64,000 nt of DNA from Halanaerobiaceae bacterium (GTDB taxonomy: Bacteria > Bacillota > Halanaerobiia > Halanaerobiales > Halarsenatibacteraceae). Shown one piece after another: positions 63,335 through 64,000 of the stretch. Each line of letters opens with the position of its first letter. Position 1 is the first letter of the stretch. Made by a program: the position numbers and the translations under genes. The DNA lies in assembly GCA_003553485.1 (NCBI GenBank), contig PWEJ01000112.1, positions 39,052 to 103,051 of the forward strand. Direction: 5' to 3'. The notes beneath the pieces were generated by a model, which was not told the DNA's origin, made no database searches, and worked only from the letters and a program-made list of their open reading frames with translations.

Positions 63335-63940
63335 TTAATTATCATAGGATTCTTTGGTGGACCACTCTTTCCACACTTTACCGACCAACTCAGGCCCTGG
63401 CTTTAAGGTTTTTCCACCCTTTTGCCAGCCTGATGGGGTGGCTTCTCCTGTTTCACGTACATGTTGGAAAGCCTCTATCTGGCGAATTAATTCAGATACA
63501 TTTCTTCCCACCGGCGGGGTTAAAACCTCCATGGCCTGTATTACTCCATCGGGGTCAATTAAAAATCTTCCTCTTATATCGACGCCTTCTTCTTCATTAT
63601 ATACACCATATAATCTGCCGATTTTACCAGCAGGGTCGGCAACCATTGGGAAAGGTATTCCTCCGTCAACCATTTTGCTTAACTCTTCCTCTTCCCAGAC
63701 TTTATGAGTAAAATGACTGTTAGTGCTCACTGATAAAAATTCTACGCCCATCTCCTGAAACTTATCATACATAGCGGCAACTGACGCTAGTTCTGTTGGT
63801 CAGACAAAGGTGAAATCTCCTGGATAAAAGCAAATCACTCTCCATTGTCCATCAAAATCCGATAATTTAACCTTTTTAAAGTCTCCATCCTGATAAGCCA
63901 TCGCCTCAAAATCAGGCGCTTGTTCTCCGGCCATCACCAT
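63335..63940 (-). CDS. Selenocysteine-containing AhpC-type peroxiredoxin (UGA at codon 47)
   Basis: A 201-residue peroxiredoxin read from ATG 63940 (RBS GGAGGG) to TAA at 63335. Codon 47 (63802-63800) is TGA in the context [18 protein letters not shown]. The usual AhpC motif is FTFVCPTE, so the TGA replaces precisely the peroxidatic Cys and is best read as selenocysteine. The sequence is fully open and conserved on both sides. A hairpin follows the TGA at 63789-63772. Downstream, [14 protein letters not shown] and [12 protein letters not shown] are conserved, but the usual resolving Cys before PxxW is Thr (ATPSGW), and Cys37 is the only cysteine. It would reduce peroxides, with a partner thiol resolving the intermediate. 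Sel genes themselves lie elsewhere. Confidence 0.9.
63772..63789 (-). promoter_or_regulatory. Putative bacterial SECIS hairpin
   Basis: In the minus-strand mRNA UAGCG pairs with CGCUA around the loop UCAGUUGC. The loop begins 16 bases after the UGA, within the 16-37 base range of bacterial SECIS elements, and contains a G near its apex. It lies inside the coding sequence, as is normal for bacteria. Confidence 0.65.
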
Positions 63941-64000
63941 AAGAATCCCTCCTGTTATTAGTTATGATTTTTATTCTATCTGGTATTTATCATATCACAA

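Noticed and set aside
63335..63772. Peroxiredoxin starting at the internal Met codon 63772
   Set aside because: It lacks the catalytic residue and most of the fold. The upstream frame is intact and carries the conserved motif with TGA in place of Cys.
63800..63802. TGA as a simple nonsense mutation
   Set aside because: It falls exactly on the peroxidatic cysteine, has a hairpin at SECIS distance, and the window carries selenium-trafficking genes. Chance coincidence is unlikely, though not excluded.

Overview
The window looks like chromosome from a low-GC, anaerobic, diderm Firmicute. The best fit is Halanaerobiales or a close relative, which I infer from gene content and not from any database match. 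Firmicute markers include the order ispE - spoVG - glmU - prs - rplY(ctc) - pth - mfd - spoVB - mazG, plus divIC, pyrR, spoVG and a dacF-type carboxypeptidase. A secreted beta-barrel protein ending in Phe (54651-55187) suggests an outer membrane. Anaerobic selenium use is indicated by a UGA-containing peroxiredoxin and a yedE/tusA/DUF3343 cluster. Two CLC-type anion transport proteins, an RCK protein, an MscS channel and acidic protein tails fit a salt-stressed lifestyle.

Layout. 1-8.2 kb (minus strand): 5' part of tex, divIC, then msmX-lacI-type regulator-pyrR-pgmB, a 2H phosphoesterase and a BtuCD-like ABC pair. 8.3-9.7 kb: a 5S rRNA gene followed by 13 tRNA genes, all minus strand, driven by two near-identical tandem promoters and closed by a terminator. 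10.3-10.7 kb: a MarR regulator. 10.8-24.4 kb: the envelope/translation/repair block from ispE down to dacF, with several internal promoters. 24.6-30 kb: a metallo-beta-lactamase-fold hydrolase, kbl-tdh (threonine to glycine), bioY, and a PspC/LiaF-like envelope-stress pair. 30.2-36.2 kb: ptsI, then a CLC transporter, a CLC-CBS-HATPase fusion and a TrkA-like RCK protein. 36.4-42.9 kb: a giant MalT/SARP-type regulator with a cysteine-desulfurase-like enzyme, divergent from yedE, tusA and DUF3343. 43-50.5 kb: alpha-glucan phosphorylase, S-adenosylhomocysteinase, a BsuPI-domain lipid-anchored or membrane-anchored protein, an aminotransferase and urocanase. 50.5-64 kb: small envelope and hypothetical genes, a radical SAM protein, a hydroxyacid dehydrogenase, MscS, MATE, a PAS-PAS-GGDEF-HD-GYP protein and the selenoprotein peroxiredoxin.

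Most notable points. (1) The last gene (63335-63940) has an in-frame TGA exactly at the peroxidatic cysteine of an AhpC-type peroxiredoxin, followed by a hairpin with the spacing of a bacterial SECIS. A conventional gene call would delete the catalytic residue. (2) The protein at 33229-35496 joins a CLC chloride transporter, a CBS pair and a histidine-kinase-type ATPase domain without a recognisable phosphoacceptor-His helix. It sits between a second CLC gene and an RCK gene, so it may be an ATP-gated anion transport system. (3) A gene at 53431-54021 is interrupted by an in-frame TAG at codon 19. (4) Several hairpins and repeats in intergenic regions are not explained by ordinary terminators.

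No CRISPR array, insertion sequence, prophage or replication origin was seen.
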